A stretch of 32,376 nt of DNA from Phycisphaerales bacterium (GTDB lineage: Bacteria > Planctomycetota > Phycisphaerae > Phycisphaerales > SM1A02). The position numbers and the translations under genes were made by a program. Below the pieces are notes generated by a model, which was not told where the DNA came from, did no database searches, and saw nothing but the letters and a program-made list of their open reading frames with translations. Positions 7,911-14,903 of the stretch are shown one piece after another. The stretch lies in the NCBI GenBank assembly GCA_009691725.1, contig SIAP01000025.1, positions 1 to 32,376 of the forward strand, read 5' to 3'. How positions within the stretch are numbered: position 1 is the first letter of the stretch; each line of letters begins with the position of its first letter.

Positions 7911-9485
7911 ATGAAGATGACAACGAACCAATTCTCGACGCGGTTTGTTTGCCTCTGGGTTCTGTGCACGACTGGGATGGCAGTCATCTGCCACTCAACC
8001 CTCGCACAAGGGATCTCACCGGGGGACGATGCGCAACAGCCCTCGGCGCTGCAGGAGATCGAGAAACTCAAAGAGAAGATGGCAGCGATGGAGGCGCGCC
8101 ACGATGCAGAAATCGCCGCGATCCGCAACGAGAATGGCGACAAGTGGCTCACGCAGCAGCGTGCAGAGGAGATTCGTGTCGTGGTGCAGGATGTGCTGGC
8201 AGACTCATCGACCCGTTCGAGTCTGCAAGGTGATGGTGCAACTGCGGGATGGAACAAGGGGTTCTTCATCGCAAGCGCCGACGGGAACTTCAAACTCAAG
8301 ATTGGCGGATTGATACAAGCGCGCTATGTCTACAGCTACCAGCCCACGACGAGCCGATTCGAATCCACGGAAGCCGAGTCGAGCCAGTACGGAACAGAAG
8401 TTCGGCGCGCCGAAATCATCTTCTCTGGAAATGTGCTTGATCCGAGTTGGACCTATCAGGTCAAGATGGCGTTCAATCAGAATGGAATGACAGTCCAAAC
8501 CGACAGCGGAAGTACCTCGCTTGCAAACGCGGCGCAGCTGAACGACGCGTGGATTCGCAAGGACCTGGGGAACGGTTTCTCGATCAAGGCTGGCCAATAC
8601 AAGAGCAATTTCAATCTCGAAGATTGGAGTGCTTCCAATGCACTGCAATTGGTGGAGCGATCCGTGATCAACTCCTACTTCACCATGGACTTCATTCAAG
8701 GCATCGAGTTGCAATACGAAACCGACAACTGGCGTGCGTCTGTGAATTACAACGACGGCGGTGGCAATCGAAACATCGGAGCCATCGGGCAGAACACCTC
8801 TGCAACATTGGCCGCAACGAGTTCGGGGAACACAGTCGAATGGGCGACGGCAGGACGATTTGATCTGAAATTTGCGGGCAAGTGGAGTCAGTTCAGAGAA
8901 ATGATGGCCTTCAAGGAGAGTGACGAAGCACTTCAAGTCGGCGTTGGCTACAACTGGCAGCGCGGTGGGAGTCAGAATGCGCTCAATGATGCGTTTATAG
9001 GCAACAGCGACGGAATGAACTTCTCGTACACGACGGACATCGCGTGGCGTTCTAACGGCGCGAGTCTCTTTGCCGCGTTTCTTGGGAACGGGTTTTATGC
9101 ACGACCAGGCGGTGATGCGCCAGTCAACTCATACGGAGCCGTTGTGCAAGGCGGTTACTTCGTGACCAACGACTTGGAGTTTGTTGCGCGTTGGGAGTAC
9201 CTGAATGTCAGCGGCGGAACAATCGATGTCACCACGACTGGGAGTGCTGGCAATGCGTCTGCGATCAATGCGCAGCATTTTCAGATCTATACCGTCGGTG
9301 CGAACTACTACCTGTCGAAGAATTTGCTCAAGTTGTCTGCCGATGTTGGGTATGTCGTGGGAGCGCTGCTCTTCCAAAACGGCATCTACAACAATTCGAT
9401 TGTTGGTGCGGACTACCGATCGGATGAGAATTCGGCGGCCACTGGTCAACTGGTCGCCCGCGTTCAACTGCAGTTGGCATTCTAA
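7911..9485 (+). CDS. OprO/OprP-type outer-membrane porin with periplasmic coiled coil
   Basis: 524 residues from ATG 7911. The AAGGAG at 7903-7908 lies only two bases before this ATG but eight before the next in-frame ATG at 7917, so the true start may be 7917. A signal peptide (about 1-33, ending near LAQ) is followed by a coiled coil (about 47-72, 'LQEIEKLKEKMAAMEARH'), then from about 113 the OprO/P-like barrel opening 'WNKGFFIASADGNFKLKIG' with 'GLIQARYVYSY'. The barrel has alternating aromatic strands and ends in phenylalanine ('RVQLQLAF'), the usual signal for BAM-dependent assembly. Family members form anion or phosphate channels; selectivity cannot be read here. The gene implies a Gram-negative type outer membrane. 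The upstream 184 bases show no convincing -35/-10 pair. Confidence 0.9.
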   Translation: MKMTTNQFSTRFVCLWVLCTTGMAVICHSTLAQGISPGDDAQQPSALQEIEKLKEKMAAMEARHDAEIAAIRNENGDKWLTQQRAEEIRVVVQDVLADSSTRSSLQGDGATAGWNKGFFIASADGNFKLKIGGLIQARYVYSYQPTTSRFESTEAESSQYGTEVRRAEIIFSGNVLDPSWTYQVKMAFNQNGMTVQTDSGSTSLANAAQLNDAWIRKDLGNGFSIKAGQYKSNFNLEDWSASNALQLVERSVINSYFTMDFIQGIELQYETDNWRASVNYNDGGGNRNIGAIGQNTSATLAATSSGNTVEWATAGRFDLKFAGKWSQFREMMAFKESDEALQVGVGYNWQRGGSQNALNDAFIGNSDGMNFSYTTDIAWRSNGASLFAAFLGNGFYARPGGDAPVNSYGAVVQGGYFVTNDLEFVARWEYLNVSGGTIDVTTTGSAGNASAINAQHFQIYTVGANYYLSKNLLKLSADVGYVVGALLFQNGIYNNSIVGADYRSDENSAATGQLVARVQLQLAF

Positions 9486-9537
9486 ATTCGCTGTCGTGTG
9501 AAGGCTGCGGAATCATCCGCGTGGATGCGGGCGAGAT

Positions 9538-9578
9538 GTGGCATCACAGCAGTGCTGGTGCACATTCCTCGATGCCAC
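9538..9578. other. Hairpin-forming inverted repeat between convergent genes
   Basis: GTGGCATC (9538-9545) and GATGCCAC (9571-9578) are perfect 8-bp inverted repeats. The spacer holds a second short inverted repeat (CAGCA/TGCTG). The element lies between the stop codons of the porin (plus) and the transglutaminase-like gene (minus). There is no T-run on either side, so a standard intrinsic terminator is doubtful; RNA stabilisation or a Rho-linked stop are alternatives. A smaller hairpin, GCGGA/TCCGC, is at 9507-9520. Confidence 0.45.
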
Positions 9579-9581
9579 GAC

Positions 9582-10568
9582 TCACTTGAGCGGGATCACA
9601 TCGAATGGGCGCGACTGGAAATCTTTCGAGTCTGGTCCTACCTCACCCAAATCGGCGAGCACTCCGTTGTGCGCAAGGTCAGACGAAGCCGCCTCGGCGA
9701 GGACATAGACCTTGCCTTTGTAGGTCAGCGTCTGATCGCCGCCCTGGACATCCACGCACACGCCAATGATCGCGTGTCCCGTGCCATCTTTCATGTGCAG
9801 CGTGATGATGATGGTGTGAGCGATCTTCTTCGATCGAATCAATGCCGCCATCAGTGCGGACTTGGAATCGCAGTCGCCGCCCTTGAGGAGTGTGATGAGC
9901 GGAGTTCGCATCCCACATCGATCCTTGCCGTCCGGCGCATCGGGAATCGTCTCGTAGGGAATGCTCTGAATGAAACGAAAAATCGCAGCGATGCGATCGC
10001 GCGCAGTCGCAATGCGCGGTGCATCGCTCTCCTGCAGTACGCGATCGGTTTCCCGCAGAATGCTCTCCGCGATGGGGCGGACACTGTTCGCGCAACCAGC
10101 GACAAGCCACTGGTAGTCGGCTTCGAGGATTCCAACTGTCCCATCCTTCGAGGGCGTCACAAGCATTCCGTGATGGGCAAGCTTTGCTTTCTCGAGCCGT
10201 TGGAGGCGGGTTTTCTCCGCCTCGCTTGTAAAGCCAAACTGAATGGACTCCATCACAACGCCGAAGTGTTTCTCAATGGACTCCGCCAACGCCTGATCGA
10301 TGGAAGCGACGATCGTGAATCGCCACGGAGCGATGGACGGATTGCGATACTTCACACCGTGGCGCGTTGTGATCGACGGCGTCGCATCGAGCCACTCGTA
10401 GGTGCGCTTGATGATGCGCGGAGTGACTCGTGCAGGCTCGTTGGGGGTCGCCAGCCACGCATCAAATTTGGCGTTGTAGTCGGTGGGCTGCTGTTGGATG
10501 GCACCAATCGTTGCAGCGCACACCACGGCAGCCCCAACCATCAACGACACGGCGCGTGGTTTGATCAT
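9582..10568 (-). CDS. Exported transglutaminase-like protein
   Basis: 328 residues from ATG 10568. An N-terminal hydrophobic segment (about 5-24, 'VSLMVGAAVVCAATIGA') is a signal peptide or membrane anchor. The C-terminal third carries the transglutaminase-like core: 'LLKGGDCDSKSALMAALI' with candidate nucleophile Cys233, and 'DGTGHAIIGV' with His265. Glu292 in 'VYVLAEAAS' is a possible third triad member, in place of the usual Asp. The middle region ('FRFIQSIPYETIPD', 200-210) is typical of the helix before the catalytic cysteine in bacterial members. Relatives act as cysteine proteases or amidases; the substrate here is unknown. It diverges from the VCBS-repeat gene with 58 bases between starts and converges on the porin gene. 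It appears to be monocistronic. Confidence 0.75.
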   Translation of the reverse strand: MIKPRAVSLMVGAAVVCAATIGAIQQQPTDYNAKFDAWLATPNEPARVTPRIIKRTYEWLDATPSITTRHGVKYRNPSIAPWRFTIVASIDQALAESIEKHFGVVMESIQFGFTSEAEKTRLQRLEKAKLAHHGMLVTPSKDGTVGILEADYQWLVAGCANSVRPIAESILRETDRVLQESDAPRIATARDRIAAIFRFIQSIPYETIPDAPDGKDRCGMRTPLITLLKGGDCDSKSALMAALIRSKKIAHTIIITLHMKDGTGHAIIGVCVDVQGGDQTLTYKGKVYVLAEAASSDLAHNGVLADLGEVGPDSKDFQSRPFDVIPLK

Positions 10569-10626
10569 CGCCGCAGTTTATGCCAATCGCATTGGAAGTC
10601 GGCGATCGTCTGGCTACGCTGAAGCC

Positions 10627-12906
10627 ATGCGGTTCACACTCTCATGCGCGGTCCTCGGATGTGGATCGCTCTCGGCGACTGCGGTTGCGTCGATCATTCT
10701 GTTGGGTCCCACCACGATTTCACTTGCGCCGCTGGTCAACCCCACGCACGCAGCTGTTGGAGATGTGGACGGCAACGGCGTCGTCGACATCGTTGTGAGT
10801 TGCCGCGCTTCCACCGGGAAGTTTGGAATGCTCCGAGGAATCGGCGGTGGACTCTTCGCTCCACTGGAGATCATCGATGCCGGAGCGCCCACGGACTGGG
10901 TCGAAATCTGCGACGTCGACGGCGATGGAATTGCAGACCTCGTCGGATCGGTGCGGTCGAATCATGGTCGCATCGCGTCGTTGCGCGGGCTGGGTGGGGG
11001 ACTTTTCGATTCGCCGGTCATGACCCGTGCGCAGCGCAATCCCGCGGGGATGGTGGTGCGCGATCTCGATGCGGATGGGCATCTCGATGTGTCGCTGGTG
11101 AACTATGGCTCCGCCTCTGTCGAAACATGGCTGGGAGAGCGCGGTGGCGCACTTCGTGGGTCGCAGATCATCGCAGCGCAACCATGGTCGACGTCGATTC
11201 CATTTCCGTTCAGCATTGTTGACGGAGACTTCGACGGCGATGGTGATCTCGACCTTGTGACCGCTTCCATTGGGGGCAGCTCGCTGACCATGCTCCGCAA
11301 CAACGGCGCGGGTTTGTTTTCACAGGGCGAATCATGGCGAGCGCCGATGGTCGGCAATGAAGTGGTCTCCATCGCCAATGTCGCTCGCACAGACATCGAT
11401 CTTGACGGCGATCTGGACATTCTCTCCAACGGATTGCTTCTGAAGGCACCCAATGTGACCGTGGTATGGATCAATGATGGCACGGGCGCATTCGGCGAGA
11501 AATCGCTCCGTGTGGGTGGAACCGAAGGCTATTCCTGGACAGTCAACTCCGCAGACATGGACGGCGACGGCGACGCCGATGTGCTGATGGGTTCTGCGCT
11601 GCCGGGAAAACTCACGATTGCCGAGGTGGACGGAGCGGCGGGAGGCGCATTTGTCCACGTGGGCGCCAAGATGGCTGGGACATTTCTTCGCGACATGACC
11701 CTCGTCGACATCGACAATGATGGGGACCGCGATGTCGTCGCCGTGGATATCGCAGCGCACACCGTGATGATCTACCGAAACGCATCCGGCGGCGTTGCGG
11801 ACGATCCTCCAGCGCCGCCCTCTGGTTCGCTGCCTCCGTTGGCGAGTTCCATTGCAGCATCGCAGTGGCTTGCGAACTGGACTGACGATGGGGAGGATGA
11901 AGAGGGATCAATCGCGGGGGACATTCCGCCCATCTGCGGCGCAGGAGCGGGACTCTGTGAAGAACCACATGAGACGCCAGGTTGTGTCCGAACGCTGTGC
12001 TGTCAAGCGGTTTGCGAATTCAATCCGCTCTGCTGCGATGTTGCGTGGGACGCCGCGTGTGTCGAGGCAGAAGACGTGCTCTGCGACGACTTCAACTGCC
12101 CCAGTGCTGGCGCGTGCGATGACTTTCACGCGGGACCAGGATGCGACGACGAGTCATGTTGTGGATTCCTCTGCGAGTTTGACCCATTCTGTTGCTGGGC
12201 CGTGTGGGATGAGATTTGCGCGCGCGAATCACCGATGTTGTGCGGGGCAGAGCCCTGCTCCATCGGTCATGATCCGCGTGCAATTGAGTTGCCAGAGATT
12301 TGCTATCAGCGTCTTGATGAGGGCTGCAACAGGGCTGGCAGCGGATCGACTGCCGCCATGTGTCCAGCCTCCTACGAGTCGACGATTTCCACGGAGTCCA
12401 CACGCGACACAGATTGGTTCAACACTCGATCGCTGGGATGTGCAGCAATCGTGTCGCTCGAAACCGAGTTCCCGCTCACGGCGGTCGTCGTTCGTGGTCC
12501 ATGCGATGGACCACTCCAGTTGATCGCAACGCTCGAACTTGAAGCTTGCACCACTGGCACGCTCATCATCGACCCAGAGTCACACGATTGGATCGTTCTC
12601 TCCGCCGCAAACATGGATCGCCCTTTCCGAAGTGCGTTCCCCTGCGACATCGCAGATCCCGATGCCCCGCCACCAGATCCAGCCGATCCACCCTTTGTGC
12701 CGAGTTTCTTTGGTTTGAACTACCGCATTTCCTTTGCTGCGAAGCCTGTCGCAGGCGACATCAATGGTGATGGCTTCGTTGACGGGCTCGATCTGACGGC
12801 GCTGCTTGGTGGATGGGGTGGATCTGGCCAAGCGGACATCGATGGCAATGGCATCGTCGATGGCGCAGACCTTCTGATGGTGCTGTCCAACTGGGGAAGT
12901 GGCTGA
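10627..12906 (+). CDS. Exported FG-GAP/VCBS-repeat protein with tandem Cys-rich modules and a C-terminal dockerin-like domain
   Basis: 759 residues from ATG 10627, chosen because a signal peptide follows at once (about 1-22); the open frame further up is antisense to the divergent gene. Seven Ca-binding loops of the FG-GAP/VCBS type occur in the first about 390 residues, for example 'DVDGNGVVD', 'DVDGDGIAD', 'DFDGDGDLD', 'DMDGDGDAD' and 'DIDNDGDRD', consistent with a beta-propeller. Two Cys-rich modules follow, each of pattern C-x-x-x-H-x-x-PGC, then CC, C-E-F, CC, W-D-x-x-C. A beta-rich segment with paired cysteines precedes the C-terminal dockerin-like module with two EF-hand loops ('DINGDGFVDGLD', 'DIDGNGIVDGAD') and conserved 'WG'. 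This tail is common on exported proteins of Phycisphaerae; whether it binds a cohesin is unknown. Likely a large surface or secreted protein. Confidence 0.88.
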   Translation: MRFTLSCAVLGCGSLSATAVASIILLGPTTISLAPLVNPTHAAVGDVDGNGVVDIVVSCRASTGKFGMLRGIGGGLFAPLEIIDAGAPTDWVEICDVDGDGIADLVGSVRSNHGRIASLRGLGGGLFDSPVMTRAQRNPAGMVVRDLDADGHLDVSLVNYGSASVETWLGERGGALRGSQIIAAQPWSTSIPFPFSIVDGDFDGDGDLDLVTASIGGSSLTMLRNNGAGLFSQGESWRAPMVGNEVVSIANVARTDIDLDGDLDILSNGLLLKAPNVTVVWINDGTGAFGEKSLRVGGTEGYSWTVNSADMDGDGDADVLMGSALPGKLTIAEVDGAAGGAFVHVGAKMAGTFLRDMTLVDIDNDGDRDVVAVDIAAHTVMIYRNASGGVADDPPAPPSGSLPPLASSIAASQWLANWTDDGEDEEGSIAGDIPPICGAGAGLCEEPHETPGCVRTLCCQAVCEFNPLCCDVAWDAACVEAEDVLCDDFNCPSAGACDDFHAGPGCDDESCCGFLCEFDPFCCWAVWDEICARESPMLCGAEPCSIGHDPRAIELPEICYQRLDEGCNRAGSGSTAAMCPASYESTISTESTRDTDWFNTRSLGCAAIVSLETEFPLTAVVVRGPCDGPLQLIATLELEACTTGTLIIDPESHDWIVLSAANMDRPFRSAFPCDIADPDAPPPDPADPPFVPSFFGLNYRISFAAKPVAGDINGDGFVDGLDLTALLGGWGGSGQADIDGNGIVDGADLLMVLSNWGSG

Positions 12907-12910
12907 CCAT

Positions 12911-12928
12911 CGAGGCGATCAGGCCTCG
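12911..12928. other. Short hairpin between convergent genes
   Basis: CGAGGC (12911-12916) and GCCTCG (12923-12928) form a 6-bp GC-rich stem with a six-base loop, in the 39-base gap between the stop codons of the VCBS-repeat gene and the DUF1476 gene. No T-run follows on either strand, so a terminator role is only suggested by position. Confidence 0.4.
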
Positions 12929-12945
12929 CCGCCCCATGCACTCCA

Positions 12946-13269
12946 TCAACCTTCGCTTGCAGTCTGCGTGGCTGCGATCTGATAGCAGCGCGTCATCTCC
13001 GCGCGGACTTCCGAATCGCTCGCGACAACTCCCTTCGCTTTCAAGTCCGCCACAATCTTTTGCAAGACATCGTTGTCGCCAGGAGTCTTGAGGTCGGATT
13101 GAATGAGTTCCGCTGCGTACTGTGCGGTCTCCTCAGGGCTCAACTTCGTGCGCTGCCCAACCCACGCTGCGAGCAACTTGTTGCGGCGCGCTTCGGCACG
13201 GAAACGCTTTTCCTCGTCGAATGCAAACTTGTTTTCCAGTGCGTCTTCTCGATCAGAAAATCCAGCCAT
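12946..13269 (-). CDS. DUF1476 / F1-ATPase inhibitor zeta-subunit homologue
   Basis: 107 residues, matching the family's usual length of about 105. ATG 13269 is preceded by AGAGGAG at a good distance. The N-terminus carries the family signature: 'FSDREDALENKFAFDEE' (4-20) followed by 'RFRAEARRNKLLAAW' (22-36), then 'YAAELIQSDLKTPGDNDVLQKI' in the core. In Paracoccus denitrificans the zeta subunit blocks rotation of the F1-ATPase, with its N-terminal helix entering the alpha/beta interface. The region matching that inhibitory helix is complete here. The family is known mainly from Alphaproteobacteria, so presence in a planctomycete-like genome is unusual. The gene diverges from mgtE with 46 bases between starts. 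ATP synthase inhibition is a prediction from homology only; no atp genes are in the window. Confidence 0.85.
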   Translation of the reverse strand: MAGFSDREDALENKFAFDEEKRFRAEARRNKLLAAWVGQRTKLSPEETAQYAAELIQSDLKTPGDNDVLQKIVADLKAKGVVASDSEVRAEMTRCYQIAATQTASEG

Positions 13270-13315
13270 GGGTCACTCTCCTCTGTGGATCTCATGCTAT
13301 CGCCAGATATCTCGA

Positions 13316-13921
13316 ATGGGCGATGAACGAATCGTGACAGCGAATCTCAATCCCGTCTCTTCCCCCTCCGAACTCGGCGATGCAACATCATTGTCAATCG
13401 GTGCGATGATGGAGCCCGTCCATGCCGTGTTTTCGCCAACGCTGACGACAGGAGAGGCGACCGAGCAGATTCGCGAAATCGTCAAGAGTGTCTTCGTCAC
13501 ATACGGTTGGGTGTGCGACGATGATGGGAGACTTCTCGGGGTCCTCACGATGCGCGATCTCCTCCTCGCAGATCGATCAACACGAGTCGATCAAGTGATG
13601 ATCAAGAGTGCCTTCTCCCTCCATCCAGAAACGATGCTCGTGGACGCGATGCGCGAGGTGGTCACGCGCCACTATCCGATTTACCCAGTCTGTGACTCAT
13701 CTGGACGACTCATTGGACTGATCAGAGGGCAGACGCTGTTCGAGGCGCAGGCGATTGAAATCAGCGCGCAAACGGGAACGATGGTGGGTGTGTCAAAGGA
13801 GGAGCGCCTCGCAACGCCGTGGGCTCAGGAGTTTCTTTTATCGACATCCCTGGCTGCAGTTGAACTTGTTCACGGCGTTCATCGCTGCGGCGGTGGTGGC
13901 CGTGTTTCAAGGAACCCTTGA
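13316..13921 (+). CDS. mgtE: MgtE-type magnesium transporter, CBS-domain half (frameshifted gene)
   Basis: Starting at ATG 13316, the frame encodes two CBS motifs: 'VCDDDGRLLGVLTMRDLLL' and 'PIYPVCDSSGRLIGLIRG'. These are the cytosolic Mg-sensing part of MgtE. It then reads the linker 'MVGVSKEERLATPWA', whose last in-register codon ends at 13825. After this the frame runs on into unrelated residues and stops at 13921, while the membrane domain continues in the +1 frame. Skipping C13826 restores 'TPWARSFFYRHPWLQLN', which matches this MgtE subfamily as I know it. The repaired gene (13316-14387) would give 356 residues. No N-terminal superhelical domain is present, as in short MgtE variants. 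Sequencing error, real mutation and programmed shifting cannot be told apart here. Confidence 0.75.
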   Translation: MGDERIVTANLNPVSSPSELGDATSLSIGAMMEPVHAVFSPTLTTGEATEQIREIVKSVFVTYGWVCDDDGRLLGVLTMRDLLLADRSTRVDQVMIKSAFSLHPETMLVDAMREVVTRHYPIYPVCDSSGRLIGLIRGQTLFEAQAIEISAQTGTMVGVSKEERLATPWAQEFLLSTSLAAVELVHGVHRCGGGGRVSRNP

Positions 13922-14387
13922 TTCGCTGGTGATTCTCGCAGTGTTCCTGCCAGTCTTGGCCGGGCAGTCTGGCAACACGGGATGTCAGGCGCTCGCGGTT
14001 GCACTGCGGGGGATGACGCTCGGAGAACTCAAACCTGGTCGCGATCGAACATTGATCATCAAGGAAGCGCTGCTTGGTCTCGCCAACGGCGCATTGGTGG
14101 GGGTGACTGCGGGAATCGGTATGCACATCTGTGCGGGAATGCAACCGAAGCCCGAGGACCCAACTCATATCTGGGCTGCGGAGAAAGCGTTTCAGTTGGC
14201 AGCGATCACCTTTGTCGCGATGATCGGCAGTTGCATGATCAGTGGTCTCTCGGGAGCGTTCATCCCGTTGACCTTGAAAAAACTGGGAGCAGATCCTGCG
14301 ACCGCATCGAGCATCTTCCTCACCACCGCCACTGATGTCGCAAGCATGGGAATCTTCTTGGGGCTCGCGGCCATCTTCATTCGATGA
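13755..14387 (+). CDS. mgtE: MgtE-type magnesium transporter, membrane half (frameshifted gene)
   Basis: True MgtE sequence in this frame begins at about 13827 ('RSFFYRHPWLQLNLFTAF') and continues to the stop at 14387. It holds the membrane domain with about five helices and the pore signature 'FLPVLAGQSGNTGCQ', typical for Mg2+ selectivity, then 'GMTLGELKPG' and 'TTATDVASMGIFLGLAAIF'. The only upstream start in this frame is a TTG at 13755 inside the CBS region, with no ribosome-binding site, so this half is unlikely to be translated alone. It should be read together with the CBS half as one gene, disrupted by one extra base at 13826. All conserved membrane residues are intact, suggesting either a very recent lesion or an assembly error. 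Confidence 0.75.
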   Translation: MKSARKRERWWVCQRRSASQRRGLRSFFYRHPWLQLNLFTAFIAAAVVAVFQGTLDSLVILAVFLPVLAGQSGNTGCQALAVALRGMTLGELKPGRDRTLIIKEALLGLANGALVGVTAGIGMHICAGMQPKPEDPTHIWAAEKAFQLAAITFVAMIGSCMISGLSGAFIPLTLKKLGADPATASSIFLTTATDVASMGIFLGLAAIFIR

Positions 14388-14390
14388 ATG

Positions 14391-14422
14391 AAAAAGGGCC
14401 GAAGCCAATCGCTTCGACCCTT
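14391..14422 (-). terminator. Intrinsic terminator of the small membrane protein gene
   Basis: Plus-strand AAGGGCCGAAGC (14394-14405) and GCTTCGACCCTT (14411-14422) form a 12-position stem with one C/A mismatch and a five-base loop. Read on the minus strand, the stem is followed directly by TTTTT (complement of 14391-14395), the layout of a Rho-independent terminator. It sits 28 bases past the stop of the minus-strand gene ending at 14450 and just after the mgtE stop. In the plus direction there is no T-run. Confidence 0.85.
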
Positions 14423-14449
14423 CAGTTGATCCAGTATCCAGCGTCAGTC

Positions 14450-14689
14450 TTACGTCGTCGCGTTTCGCTTGGTGAACACGCCGATGATCACGAGCAGGGC
14501 AATCAGACCGACGAAGCCACCACTTCCGATCTGGTTCACGAACGCCATGAGGTTGCTGGTGATTCCGCTGAAGAATCCGACATTGTTCGATCCAAAGATG
14601 ATTTGGACGAGAACGCCAAGTCCGATGAAGAGAAGCATGATGTCCATGAGTTCACGAGCCCAACCCTTGATCCATGTGAATGCCTGCAT
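14450..14689 (-). CDS. Small two-helix membrane protein of unknown function
   Basis: 79 residues from ATG 14689, with AGGAG eight bases upstream and a clear terminator downstream, so this is a genuine single-gene unit. An amphipathic N-terminus with Trp and charged residues ('WIKGWARELMD') leads into a first hydrophobic segment (about 17-33, 'IMLLFIGLGVLVQIIFG'). A loop follows, then a second segment (about 57-73, 'GGFVGLIALLVIIGVF') and a short basic tail 'TKRNATT'. I do not recognise a family. Size and topology would fit a small regulator, channel-like protein or membrane-stress protein, but nothing in the sequence decides. Confidence 0.75.
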   Translation of the reverse strand: MQAFTWIKGWARELMDIMLLFIGLGVLVQIIFGSNNVGFFSGITSNLMAFVNQIGSGGFVGLIALLVIIGVFTKRNATT

Positions 14690-14704
14690 TTGATAGCTCC
14701 TGGG

Positions 14705-14723
14705 GATTCTGATCTAGAGAATC
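14705..14723 (-). promoter_or_regulatory. Inverted repeat just upstream of the ribosome-binding site of the small membrane protein
   Basis: GATTCT (14705-14710) and AGAATC (14718-14723) flank a seven-base spacer. On the minus-strand transcript this would be a 6-bp hairpin ending a few bases before the AGGAG. It could be an operator or an mRNA structure tuning translation. A third GATTCT copy lies at 14737-14742. Confidence 0.35.
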
Positions 14724-14903
14724 ACGCACAATGCCTGATTCTTACAGGTTGTTATCGACCGATCCCAGTGATACCGTCACATTTTGCGGGATGGATCACC
14801 GCTGGATGGCCTCTTTCATCCGCTCGGAAGGGGCAAGTGGTCGATATTCACGAAAAAACGGGCAAATCGCCCCACCGCGCCTCCGTTGCAGCATGTGGAA
14901 ATT

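Noticed and set aside
14749-14777. Possible plus-strand promoter TTGTTA-17-TACCGT before the ABC operon
   Set aside because: The -10 matches only three of six positions and the leader would exceed 120 bases; too weak to annotate.
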